Assembly: GCA_963971285.1 (NCBI GenBank)
Contig: OZ020259.1
Location: forward strand, 6,820,001-6,884,000
DNA: 64,000 bases
Source of the DNA: Astropecten irregularis
Taxonomy: Eukaryota; Echinodermata; Asteroidea; Paxillosida; Astropectinidae
Direction: 5' to 3'
Position numbers and translations under genes: made by a program. The notes under the pieces are model-generated. The model was not told the origin of the DNA. It made no database searches and worked only from the letters and a program-made list of their open reading frames with translations. Each line of letters opens with the position of its first letter. The stretch's first letter is position 1. This document shows, in pieces, positions 1-10,900 of this stretch.

Positions 1-1065
1 AAGCAAATCAATAAACAAGTCACGTCATATTCAAATTTCAAGTTTAGGGTTCCAGGTGCTCTCGATACCTTATTGGTGCATCTGAAACACTCTAAATTTC
101 GTTTTATCTAAATGCCTAGTTAATATAAAAAGTTACTGTATTAATCATGTGAAATCATTTTGAGAAAAGTCATTCCTTTCATAACAATTAATTATAAATC
201 GAAAAAAAAAAACCAGAACAAAACGATTTTCCAAAACTAACCTGCAATTTGGTCGACAAGATTGTGCCACCTTTTTGTGATATCCAGTACAAAATGTCAT
301 AATAATGAAATATTTTGATGCGCCAACTCCATCCACTGACAGGGTGCTCAAGGCGCAGAGTCTACACATAACTCTCAGAAAAACAAACAAGCAAGAATGT
401 TAAACCTTTAACGTAAAGAACATGTATCAAAGTTGACATCTAAAATAACATTAGCCCAAAAAGTAAATAATCCCCTTAAACAAAGTTTTGAAAACTCAAC
501 AAGTTTGAGGGATGATATATTTTTGTTGCTGATCTAAGAACGGTGAAAATGTTATCATTGAAAAGCTTCATTATTCGTCTTTACGATGATGTAATTTGTT
601 GTGATTATGTAATCATTGCATGTGAATTGTCGTCTGAATATTCGGAAGTAACTTTTTGCAAAATGCATTGTGAGTACACCATGTTTGGACTTCTATGTAT
701 TAGCGCATCAACACCATTCGAACTCAGTCCATTCTCAAAACGATTTGGAATTCACTACAGAAAACAATTAATTTTGCAACATTTCATTTTTGACATTGCA
801 TTTTTTTCAAGGCGGTGAATTCTCGAAATTACATTAGCGTAACAAAATTAAAATGACACATCATTGTAAAGAGGGATAATCACGTTTTTCAATGATACCA
901 TATTCACATATGATGATGGAGCATTGGGAAATTTATTACCCCTCAAACTTGAGTTGCAGAACTTTTTGAGGAGTTCATTAAGCAAACAGGAGTATAATTA
1001 TTGATACCAATGTATAATTAGCACAACACTGATAAAATCATTCTTGTTGTGTGTCAATGACTTAC
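1..1065. other. AT-rich non-coding stretch
   Basis: No open frame here resembles a known protein. If the UDP-glucuronosyltransferase exon to its right belongs to a working minus-strand gene, this is the intron leading to its last exon (transmembrane anchor), which would lie left of the window. Confidence 0.5.
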
Positions 1066-1285
1066 CTTGGATCTTCAATTACTTTCGTCACGACCTGGTA
1101 GAGACTGTCTTCTTTGATGTCATGGAGGTTCAAAGAGAGACCAATACCTTTACCAATCGCTCTGATCATGTTGTCAGAATGGTCTCCAAACAGCGGGATA
1201 CCAATCACAGGTAAACCAAACCACGCTGCCTCGTGTAGGGTTCCGCCCCCTCCATGACAAATGACTGCACGTACATTACGATGTG
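1066..1285 (-). CDS. UDP-glucuronosyltransferase, one internal exon (UGT signature)
   Basis: UGTs transfer glucuronic acid or other sugars from UDP-sugars to lipophilic acceptors in the ER membrane. The exon encodes about 73 residues containing the UGT signature: VICHGGGGTLHEAAWFGLP, then IGIPLFGDHSDN, which form the nucleotide-sugar pocket of the C-terminal domain, and it ends in VIEDPR. The boundaries are clear: acceptor TTTTAG before 1285 and donor GTAAGT after 1066. The length is exactly 220 nt, the size I recall for the equivalent internal exon of vertebrate UGT genes. Only this exon is visible: the N-terminal acceptor-binding half was not found to the right, and the C-terminal membrane anchor would lie left of the window. 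Identity is strong; whether the gene is functional is unknown. Confidence 0.85.
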
Positions 1286-1450
1286 CTAAAATTGAAAAAC
1301 AAATCATTGCATAATGATCTGGTCTGTGACAGACGCACTCGCCATACAGTGAGCGAGCGTCTATAGTATGCCTGCATAATTTCTGATTAATTAGGCAAGC
1401 CAACCCAGCACTGGCCGCTAGATTGGACCATTCAGATGCGTCTACTATCC

Positions 1451-1829
1451 GGGCGCGGTTCTACGGGGGGGGGGGGGGGTTGACGCGGGGGAAGGGAGGG
1501 GGAGGGGTCCTGTAGCCCACCCATTTGTTTGGTCTAGCCCCCCACAAAAAAAAAAAATTGCAATTAAAAAAAAAATATCATGCATCTACTATCCAGGCGC
1601 GGTTCTACGGGGGAGGGGGTGGCTTTGAGGGGGGGGGGGGGGGGGGTTGTAGCCAACCCAACATTATTTTGTCTAACACTCCCCCCCAAAAAAATAATAA
1701 AATATGCAATTGAACAAAAAAGTTATTTGTATGATATAGGTGCATGTTTTTCGACCCCTATTTAGACATGGCAGAAACGAGTGTTAAAAGAACCCAACAT
1801 ATTGGGTCTTCTAGAACCGCGCCTGCTAC
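1451..1829. repeat. Inverted-repeat element with poly-G tracts
   Basis: GGCGCGGTTCTACGG occurs at 1452 and again near 1596, each followed by long G runs, and TAGAACCGCGCC occurs inverted at 1812-1823. This looks like a short terminal-inverted-repeat element (1594-1825) with a second partial left end at 1451. The peptides readable across the G runs are artefacts. Confidence 0.6.
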
Positions 1830-1848
1830 AATCGTACCGAATGGTGAG

Positions 1849-2015
1849 TGCGTCTTATCACATGACTACTTAGTTGCTGCGTGACGAGCGAAATTTACCA
1901 ATCAACATCCTCCGTCATGATCCAGACGGACATGTTCTCAAAACAGATCCGATTAGCTGATGTGCCGCGTTGCATTCCATGCAGGCATGTATTAGACGTT
2001 CGTACGTTTTGGCAC
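1849..2015. repeat. Dispersed repeat (copy 1 of 3)
   Basis: Contains ATCCTCCGTCATGATCCAGA and flanking words that recur at 20640-20775 and, diverged, at 47025-47200 (TCCGTC-GGATCGTGAC, then GATTGGTCAAA). No coding potential seen. Confidence 0.5.
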
Positions 2016-2299
2016 GTAGTAGAATGAGTGATACTCGGACAACAAAATTACCTGCTCGAGGGAGAATTTTTTCAGTAATCTTAAGCATGCGTTAACAAAA
2101 AAACAGACTCTTTTAACGAAAGTCCCTGTGTGAAAAAAGCAAAAGCAGATCCAGAAGCAGAAGATGAAACAATGTCGGAAACATGTTCGGTAACATGTTG
2201 CTGAAAATGTTGTCAGTGAAAACAGAGCAAAACGAGTAAGGTAACATGACCCAGCAACATCTGGGTAATATATTGGTCAAATGTTGCCGTATCGTGTTG

Positions 2300-3455
2300 A
2301 CTATACTTGCTTGACTCTCTGCTTGCTTGTCACTCTTCTTGCTTGTCCCTCTACTTGCTTGTCCTTCTTCCTGCTCTTACCTCTACGTGTCTGTCTCTCT
2401 ACTTATCTGTTCTTCTACCTGCTTGTCCCTCTACGTGTTTGTCTCTTTTCTTGCTTGTCCTTCTACTTGCTTGTCCCTCTACGTGTTTGTCTTTCTACTT
2501 GCTTGTCCCTCTAAGTGCTTGTCTCTCTACTTGCTTGTTCATCTACATTGCTTGTCCCTCTACTTGCTTGTCCCTCTACTTGTTTGTCCCTCTACATTCT
2601 TGTCCTTCCACTTGCTTGTCCATCTACGTGTTTGTCTCTCTGCTTGCTTGTCTCTCTACTTGCTTGTCCTTCGACTTGCTCGTACCTCTACGAGTTTGTC
2701 TCTCTACTTGCTTGTCCTTTTACTTGCTTGTCCCTCTACGTGTTTGTCTCTCTACTTGCTCGTCCCTCTACGTGCTTGTCCCTCTGCTTGCTTGTCTTTC
2801 TACTTGCTTGTCCCTCAACGTGTTTGTCTCTCTACTTCCTTGTCATTCTACTTGCTCGTCCCTCTACGTGCTTGTACCCCTGCTTGCTTGTACCACTTTA
2901 CTTGTTCGTCTCTCTACTTGCTCGTCCCTCTACCTGCTTGTCCCTCTACTTGCTTATCCGTCAACTTGCTTGTCTCTCTACTTGCTTGTCTCTCTACTTG
3001 CTTGTCCCTCTACTTCCTTGTCCCTCTACTTGCTTGTCCGTCAACTTGCTTGTTCCTATACTTGGTTGTCCCTCTGCTTGCTTGTACCTCTACTTGTTTG
3101 TCTCTCTACTTGCTCGTCCGTCAACTTGCTTGTTCCTCTACTTGCTTGTCCGTCAACTTGCTTGTCCCTCTATTTGCTTGTCTCTCTACTAGATTGTCTC
3201 TCTACCTGCTTGTCCCTCTATTTGCTTGTCTCTCTACTAGATTGTCTCTCTGCTTGCTTGTCCCTCTGCTTGCTTGTACCTCTACTTGTTTGTCTCTCTA
3301 CTTGCTTGTCCCTGTACTTGCTTGTCCCTCTGCTTCCTTGTACCTCTACTTGTTTGTCTCTCTACTTGCTTGTCCCTCTACTTTCTCGTCCCTCTACTTG
3401 CTTGACCCTCTACTTGCTCGTCCCTCTACTTGCTAGTCCCTCTGCTTGCTTCCTC
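2300..3455 (+). repeat. 16-bp pyrimidine-rich minisatellite, about 70 units
   Basis: The unit CTTGCTTGTCCCTCTA repeats almost without break for about 1.15 kb. Variants change a few bases (CTACGTGTTTGTCTCT, CGTCAACTTGCTTGTC). All three plus frames stay open for hundreds of codons because the unit holds no stop in any frame. Sixteen is one more than a multiple of three, so each frame reads the same 16-residue peptide repeat in a different register. I treat it as non-coding. Confidence 0.9.
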
Positions 3456-4316
3456 TCTAGCACCAGCCACGTGATAAATAGAATCCTGACTGCCGTGTGC
3501 GCCAGATTCATTCGCATTCTGCCCACTGCATGGAACGCAGATTCCTGCTTGCATTGAAGTGCTGGGATGTCAATAGAGTCATCACGCATGTCATAAGATA
3601 TGACATTATGGCCGAATCACAACCACTGACTGCACCTCATCATTGAGCATGTCGTGGCAGTTGACCGCATTTTTTTTTACTTTGTTTGATTACATTTCAC
3701 TTTGTTTTCCCATACCGTAACAAAGATTATTCGGAAAATCATGGCACATAACATGTATGAAAACCACGCAAAGAAAAACATGTTCGCAAATATATAATGT
3801 GGACATATATTGTGACGTCAGCAAACATCGCATATCACAAATGTGGGCAGATTTGATTGATGTGAAATGTTGCCCTGCGACACAATTATTTGCCCATGAT
3901 ATGCATATTTAATGTCATGCTGCGATTAATTTAATATGCGCCTCACGTGTCATTTGTCATGGCGACAAACTGCATCTCGTCCTGGGAACGAAACCGCACT
4001 GTTGGCATGTTTGATGTATACGAAACTCGTAGACCCATAAAAACATGTAAGGTTCGTGATTTGAATCCCACGTGAGCCAGCACATGGTTTTCACAATGTG
4101 GGTGCAGTGGTAATGCATATTAATGAAAGGGTAGCTTAATTTTAATAACTCAGTCAACATTCCAGTTTGTAAAGTCGTTATGCATTGATGATTTTATGGA
4201 GGCTTCTACATGAGTTGCAGCAACCACTCCCTGACATACATACATACATACTGAATTACCCTGGACTGCACTCAGAATTTGAAGACTTCCAAATATTTGA
4301 CGTCCCTGCTGCATCT
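3456..4316. other. Intergenic, no feature recognised
   Basis: AT-rich sequence between the minisatellite and the GATM fragment. Only a short ACAT simple repeat near 4235 stands out. Confidence 0.5.
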
Positions 4317-4369
4317 ATGGCTTTCCTTCGAGGTTTGAGGTTAGCACAAGAGCCATTCTGCCGCACAAC

Positions 4370-4693
4370 ATGGTGCAACAGTTAGTTAATGGCACGCGCC
4401 TGGAGTCTACGGAAAAAACTTCTCTAGCGAAAACGAGTCCGGTTTGTGCTCACAAGGAATGGGACCCGTTAGAAGAGGTTCTGGTCGGGCGTCTGGAAAA
4501 AAGCATGTTTCCGCCTTACAGTGCAGAAATGAAGGTATCAATTCCTGTAAAGTGGAGGGATTTCTTCAAGGAGAACCAGTGCGGTCCGTGGCCCAAGAAG
4601 CACATGGAGAAGGCCATAACTGAGATCGAGGAGCTCTCCAACATATTGACCCATGAAGGCATCACAGTCCGGAGGCCTAGCGTGGTTCCTTAA
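4370..4693 (+). pseudogene. Glycine amidinotransferase (GATM/AGAT)-like fragment, N-terminal part only
   Basis: AGAT makes guanidinoacetate from arginine and glycine in mitochondria, the first step of creatine synthesis. About 80 residues match its N-terminal region: the motif HKEWDPLEEVLVGR, then PPYSAEMK, FFKENQ, PKKHMEKAITEIEELSNIL and EGITVRRPS. The frame meets a stop three codons later. No strong splice donor is present and no later AGAT exons with the catalytic Asp, His and Cys were found on the plus strand. A basic, transit-like peptide (MAFLRGLRLAQEPFCRT) starts at 4317 in another frame and runs into a stop near 4385, which hints at a frameshift. The most likely reading is a truncated copy. 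The alternative is a real first coding exon with a weak donor such as GTGGTT and very distant partners. Confidence 0.7.
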
Positions 4694-5411
4694 GTCCTAC
4701 TTCTAGGTCCTTAAGCATTGTAAAGATCACCTGGACATTGATTTGAAGTAATCGATACATCCAACCAAACACAATGGACATGCCGTGTGTTGTTAGTCAT
4801 CACAACTTTAAGAATTTTGAAATTACCAAGACTTTGGTGAAAACACTTGTGTGGGAACTTTTTGCCCATTTATTAAAATTTACAATGATCATTATTATAA
4901 CCATTTATTAATTAACTTTTTGACATATATTTGGTTCTGGGAAAATTCCAATGAGAAACTTGATTTGACGCTATATTGTCCAAATTAGTATAATAGTGTA
5001 AATAATTGCCTCAGCCTTAAAAGTCATATATAACTGCAATGCTTCTTTGTTAAATGTTAGTATTATTCGAATGTTTGACTTTTAGGTGTTTCATTGTACC
5101 AAGATTATTGATATTTACTCTTAGTGATCAAGTAGAATGGCGTGCGGGTGAGCGGAGTGTAATAACTGGTCAACGGGTGCATTGCACACTGTTAGTTTGA
5201 TGTGATATTGGGTTATAGAACCAAATGCAGATAAGTAGAAGAATTCATAGGAATGAAAACACAAGACGTATAGCAGATAAGTGGACACGAAGTTGTAATT
5301 CATCTTACACACAATATTTAGTCCACACATAGAAAAAGACACCAAATTATACGGAATATAAAACCACTAAAGCTTCAACTACGGCAAAAATAAGGGCAAT
5401 GAAATGCTGAC

Positions 5412-5556
5412 AATGGGAGACTTTTGGAGGGTCGGTCTTGAGTCAACAGCGCACGCGCAAACCATGCTTGTGGAATTGTGAGCATGCGCGCGTTGTATTG
5501 CGCGTGCGTGCGCGTGCGCTGTTGACTCAAGACCTACTCTCCAAATGTCTCCCATT
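5412..5556. repeat. Fold-back element, ~45-bp inverted ends
   Basis: AATGGGAGACTTTTGGAG at the left and CTCCAAATGTCTCCCATT at the right are inverted copies, and the inverted match continues through GTCTTGAGTCAACAGCGCAC. The centre is rich in GCGCGTGCGTG alternating purine-pyrimidine. Probable MITE. Confidence 0.75.
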
Positions 5557-5888
5557 CTAGCACGTGTTTTATTTTTGATAAGCAGTTTTGATGAAAACTT
5601 TTGAGGAAATTGTATTTTTACTTCCAGTATAAGGGAAATCGAGTTGACAAAAAGGCCGATTATTATTTCCTGAAATCAAATTAATTTTTTTTTCTCTAAT
5701 GCTATTAATCGGTTGTGGGAAATTATGTTGATTTTTACAAACATTTCATTTTGAAGGATTAATTAGAAGTATTTTTTTCAGAATTAATCTAATGTGATAA
5801 ATTCATCGGCTTTCTATTATTATCTGAAGTAGAAATTTAACCATACAAGCTTCATGATACAAACACGTTTTGAAACGCTTCTGTTTAC

Positions 5889-6254
5889 TTAAAGGTAGTA
5901 CCATACTTTTGTAAGAAACCAAAACAGAAATGTTCACATATTTACATATAACTTACAGTGTATGAAGATGGTGGTAGTACAAACATACCGTTAACATTTT
6001 TCCGCCTGAAATGGTCAATTTTTCCAGAAATTAGTAAAAGAACGACCGAAAATCTTTTTGATCTTTTAAAATTTCAAAAATAAAAGCGAAAAGACTTAAG
6101 AAATACTTTGGCTGTTTTTCACTGTTTTCTCAAAATGTGGGCACCGTATGGCACTGAAATTTTTACAAATGACTGTTATTTGTATCAGTCTGGATATTTT
6201 CGCCCATGAATCTGTGTTTCTTTGATAAAAGCCAAAGTATGATACTACCTTTAA
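5889..6254 (+). repeat. MITE family M1, full-length copy
   Basis: Ends are inverted (AAAGGTAGTACCATACTTT / AAAGTATGATACTACCTTT) and flanked by TTAA. It has no coding capacity. Relatives lie at 8874-9143, 12475-12838, 12938-13160 and 19336-19520, with mosaic copies at 32374-32730 and 35758-36084. Confidence 0.8.
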
Positions 6255-6375
6255 GTCTCACTGTATTATGCAGGGTACATGTACATCCACAATCTTCAAT
6301 AAACTCACATACACATGTACAGACTCTTTTCAGGTGCATAACTATTATGTTCTGAAAAAACATATATATCCAATA

Positions 6376-6450
6376 TGGCGATTCACAATAGTGCGCCCTC
6401 AAGCGTTTGCAACGCCTTGTCCAATCACAATGGACAAAATCGTTCGACGA
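6376..6450 (+). repeat. Repeat family M3 fragment
   Basis: GCGATTCACAATAGTGCGCC followed by CAAGCGTTTGCAACG and CCAATCACAATG. The same word order occurs near 33255, 43440 and as a complete fold-back at 48663-48778. Confidence 0.55.
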
Positions 6451-6486
6451 GTTCCAGATGCACATTACGTCGATATATAACATTTT

Positions 6487-6858
6487 GGAGGTGAACGGTA
6501 CAATACACGATTGGTAAAGGTCACAGGACAGCACTCATACTTTGTCTGATCAAACATGTATATGAAAATTTGAAAGATCAACCGGACATTTGAGTCACGA
6601 GAAAATAGCGAAAATAGCGATTTTTCTTATAAAACATGTAGAATAGTTGACTTTATGTTTGTTCCAAAAATCGTTCGGACGAACGATCTTTGGAAAAGAC
6701 ACTAAATCTTGATTTGCTTGAAAAAACCAGCATCTGATGAACCAAGATTTCCCATGGTGACTGTTTGCACTATTTACGAACTTTTGAGTCCATTTTCTGT
6801 CTCAAACTCAATATTTTGTTTTGAGGCCTTGCAAATCCTATATGCTCCCTTTAAGCAT
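6487..6858 (+). repeat. MITE family M2, copy 1
   Basis: Begins ACGATTGGTAAAGGTCACAG and ends CAAATCCTATATGCTCCC. A diverged reverse copy lies at 50605-50990 with the shared block ATCGTTCGGACGAACGATC (CGTTCGGAC in both). Confidence 0.75.
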
Positions 6859-7440
6859 TAATGATGTCAAAACAAAACTATTCATGCCATGGAAGTAAAA
6901 TAAAATTGATGATCTAGGACTCAGCCCTCTACAAAGGAAATGCAAACGCACAACCTCGTGAAGCATTCATTTTTGTTTGCAGTGAAAATATACAGCTACG
7001 CTTGGGTAGGTTTCAAAGAAGTTGGTTACATGGTTGATCTTAGTTAGTTAACAGAACTACCACAGAATACACTTACAACACGGAAATATCTAGGTTACAG
7101 TAACATACACACTGGATACATGGGTAGATATAATTGTCAGATCAGTCGATTTAAATGCATCAGTTCAGCCTTTCCTGTATCAGAAAAGTCTACTTTCCAC
7201 AAGATAATCTCGAAAAGTGACAAATGTAAGTACTCCATTCATATTGAATTTGGAAACTAACATTCCAATTTCACCCCATCCGCCCAAAATTAGTAGTCAC
7301 TTTGTGGCATGAAACACATTTCACAAAAATCTTGGGACTGATGTCGCTACCGCCATTTGAGGATCCTCAACGACATTAAGGGATTGGGCCACGTGACAAA
7401 GCCGAAGAAAGGCTCCAGCCTTCCCATCTATATCAAAGCA

Positions 7441-7446
7441 TTTATT
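7441..7446 (-). terminator. Candidate polyadenylation signal of gene A
   Basis: AATAAA on the minus strand, about 260 nt past the gene A stop codon. It is the nearest canonical hexamer I noticed downstream. Confidence 0.4.
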
Positions 7447-7707
7447 ATGTTTAGTACAAGCAAATGGGGGTAGCAAATTAAGTAAATCACAAACTTTTCC
7501 TCAAGAATCACTTCTGTAATTCCCTTATATAGAATCAATTAAATACAAACATATTACACGATGCAGTCACGAAGAGTTTCCAAAATGCACACATTCAATT
7601 TTTTATATACACGTGTTGGTGATACAAACTCTACATGTATAGATATTTATATACGACATACGGGTAAAGAGTATAGAGTTTAAATTAACACCGTAGAATT
7701 TGAATTT

Positions 7708-7971
7708 TTAGACTTTCGTCAGCTTGGATGTCTGCATCGACGTCGTTGAGCGATTTGCGGCCAAGGCGATGCTAGACTCGGTGCACTGGTTGTACTTGTC
7801 TCTCAGCAAGGTCTTCCACATTCCGATCACGCGCTGGTTGCAGACGAAAGCGAGGCAGACGAGCGCCCCCTGGAGGGAGTTGAGAACGATGAAAGGATAC
7901 CAGAAGAATTGGACGCCTGAGAAGGAGGCTATGAAACCGAAGATCCAGGTGAAGCCCATGATGACAGTTAG
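7708..7971 (-). CDS. Gene A exon 4: TM6, TM7 and C-tail
   Basis: Starts LTVIMGFTWIFGF after a CTCCTCAG acceptor, in phase 0 with exon 3, which ends ILYVK. TM7 reads FFWYPFIVLNSLQGALVC, followed by a helix-8-like CNQRVIGMWKTLLRDKY and a Ser/Thr-rich tail, with the stop at 7708-7710. Conserved TM6 and TM7 features mark it as class B. Confidence 0.88.
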   Translation of the reverse strand, partial: LTVIMGFTWIFGFIASFSGVQFFWYPFIVLNSLQGALVCLAFVCNQRVIGMWKTLLRDKYNQCTESSIALAANRSTTSMQTSKLTKV

Positions 7972-10900
7972 CTGAGGAGGAAAACCAAAACCAAAATTTA
8001 ACCATTGCATACATTGTTTAGGTTAGGATAAATCCCCCCCCCAAAAAAAAAAAAACCACATGTCTCTTCATAGAAATGGCGGCGCTTAGAGTGATGTTCT
8101 GTGATAGTGAACTAATCTAAACATTTTTTTTTTTTTTGACAGACATTCACTGATGAAAACATTTCAAAATGTCGGTTGTTCATACCTATGTTCCATTACA
8201 TACCACGCAGACAAAAAATGACTCCCTAAATGATCAACATGTTCATCAAACAGATTGTTTTATGGTGAGGCTATTGGGTATTTTGTTGTCCGCGGCTATT
8301 CGTATAATGTTGGTCTTGTCTTCTCTTTACACAAATAGGCTTCGAGGGTATTGTGGTTTTTTTTAAAAGGTTCTCACCCTCGTTATTTAGCCACCTTATT
8401 GTTTCAGTCAGACTTCAAAATGATCGATAGCAATGCTCAGTCTTATTTTAAATTAAGATCAATGTATTCCATATTCTGCCACGCCGGTTGTGTCCGTTTA
8501 CATTTAAACAGCTGCATTTTATCGTGATTGCCAAATTGTTGGAGCAGGCATTGCTTTTTGCCTACGATAACTCGTTGCAACGCTTGGCAATATACTAGTA
8601 CAGTATTTTGAAAGTATTGGTGTATTGGTATTTGAAATTAGTCTTCTAGATAATAGATAAAGCTGAATAGACAACATCCTTCAGGTGCATCTACATAATT
8701 ATAATGGCGCTATTGTTCAATTGATCAGAAATTACAAATATGCTTTAAATGATTTGAGAAATAGTTAAGGCATAAATATGGGCTTGGCGTCTTTTTTTTT
8801 TTCGCAGGAAAAAAAAAGCGCTGGCTCTGGTGATATTTGAACTCACGACCTCCTGCTTTCTAGTGCAAATTTTAGTCCCATACGGTGCCCACTTATTTGA
8901 GAAAACAGTGAAAAACAGCCACACTATTTCTTAAGTCTTTTTTCTTTTATTTTTGATCTTTTAAAAGATCAAACAGATTTTGCTGTCGTTGTTTTACTTA
9001 TTTCTGGATAAATACACCATTTCAGGCAAAAACATTTTAATGGTAGGTTTCTACCATCATCATCTTCATACCCTGAAAGTTATACGTAAATCTGTGAATA
9101 TTTCTGTTTCGGTATCTTACAAAGGTTTGATACTACCTTTAAGTGGATTAGTGGTCTTCAATCAGTTTCTGTGCATGTGCAATGTATCCGATGTGGCTGA
9201 GTATGAAGTTCGTCCCTTTAATTATCTCACCTTCACATACAGAATAACATTAGGACGAGCTCTGGAACTGGCATCACTCTGGCCCTGGGTTATATTCATC
9301 CGCTGTGTTGCTCTCCTCGTCTTCACAATACCAGCGACGGTGAGAGAAAATAGGACCACATTGGAGCAGAGAATCGCAATAATTGGAACGCCGAATGCCA
9401 GCAGGTTGGTCATTCCATTGCCGATCCAACATGCAAGCTCAGAGGCGTAGTGGACGTCTACATCCACGCAATCGCAGAAACTCAGGATGACACAGGTGCC
9501 GACGATGAGGGCCGGAGCGCCCAGGCCGTAGAGGGCGTAGTAGATAAACGACCTGGTCTTCGGATCATCTACCCATATTTTGGTGCCAATGCCGAATGTG
9601 CGGTAGATATCAATGGCGAGGACGTTCATCCAACAGAATGCAGAAAGCCAGAAAAAATGCGAGCCGATTCCAAAAGCCGTGCACACCGCGATGATGTCAG
9701 TTTGTTTCAAACCTAAAAAATCAACAAACCAAAGTACACCAAAGGTACGAATGTGCTAATGTTATGGAACCGGGAAGGGGGAAAATGGAATAACTGGAAA
9801 AAGGAAGGACACTATGAATCCTAGCAATCGATGACAAAAAGAGGCAACATGAATTGTCAATAAAGTCAAAACTTAATTAATGCCGTAAAAATAAGATATC
9901 GGTGTGATTTTTTAATACCATGTCAAATTTTGATAGCAACATTCCTTCTATGTCATACTTTAACTATAATAAGCAGAGAACACCTTTGAAATGACTGATT
10001 GTGTGAAATTCCCCTTTACTGGTGATGTTATTTAAAGTTTCTCATTACAACTATTAGACAAGCCAAAATACAGAAAATAGGATAGGAATCAACTCTCATT
10101 GGCCAAACATCGTTGGACATCGTTAAAAATAGCATGGGCGATTCACACTACAATCACCTCTATAAGAGTTTACAAAACGTTGGTCAATAGCAATGAACGG
10201 AACCTGTCGACCAAAAGCGTGATTGGGATTCTGATTGGGTAACTCTTAAAGGCGTATTATTGCGAATCGCCAGTATGAGAATGGTAGTTTTTTTTTTAGA
10301 TAAAACAACATGATTATGGAACCGTTTTACTTACCGATGAGCATAGTGAGCTGCGCGAAGAAGAGTGACGCCACGAGACACATGAGCGCCTTTCCAGCTG
10401 CATTGCGACGAAGAGTCGGGAACGCGACGTAAGTTGCAGTCGTAACTACCAGACTAATCAGGGACAAGACGCTGCCAGAAATTGTCAGGATGGAATGGGC
10501 GTTGCCCCACATATCAGATGGCACATCTGGTTCAGAAGTCATGCCCTGGAGGAAGCTAATACAAACATCGATCTCGCCGTTGTCTTTCATCATGAATTCC
10601 CCCACGTGGAGGACACGGTCGTCCTCCAAGACTCGAATCGATTCATTTAGGGCGCCGCTTACGACATATTCATTGCTAGACAACGTCGTAAGAGGACAGG
10701 CCATGTCCATGCAAGAATCGTTCTTTGACACTGAGAAGCGACCGGAGTCGTCATCCCAGACGAAGGTATGTACTGAATCCATTGCATGGTCAGCTTGAGA
10801 TTCATTCACCGCATTAACGTCACTCAAAGGCGATCCACAAGAGGTCGTGAGTGTGTAGTAATCTAGTTTCATCGAGAAATTCCAGTGTTTACCCTGGAAA

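Noticed and set aside
2281-3557. Long Cys/Leu-rich open frames (up to 416 codons)
   Set aside because: Entirely the 16-bp minisatellite read in three frames; no domain, no start context.
9450-9716. Plus-strand frames across gene A exon 3
   Set aside because: Antisense shadows of a well-supported minus-strand exon.
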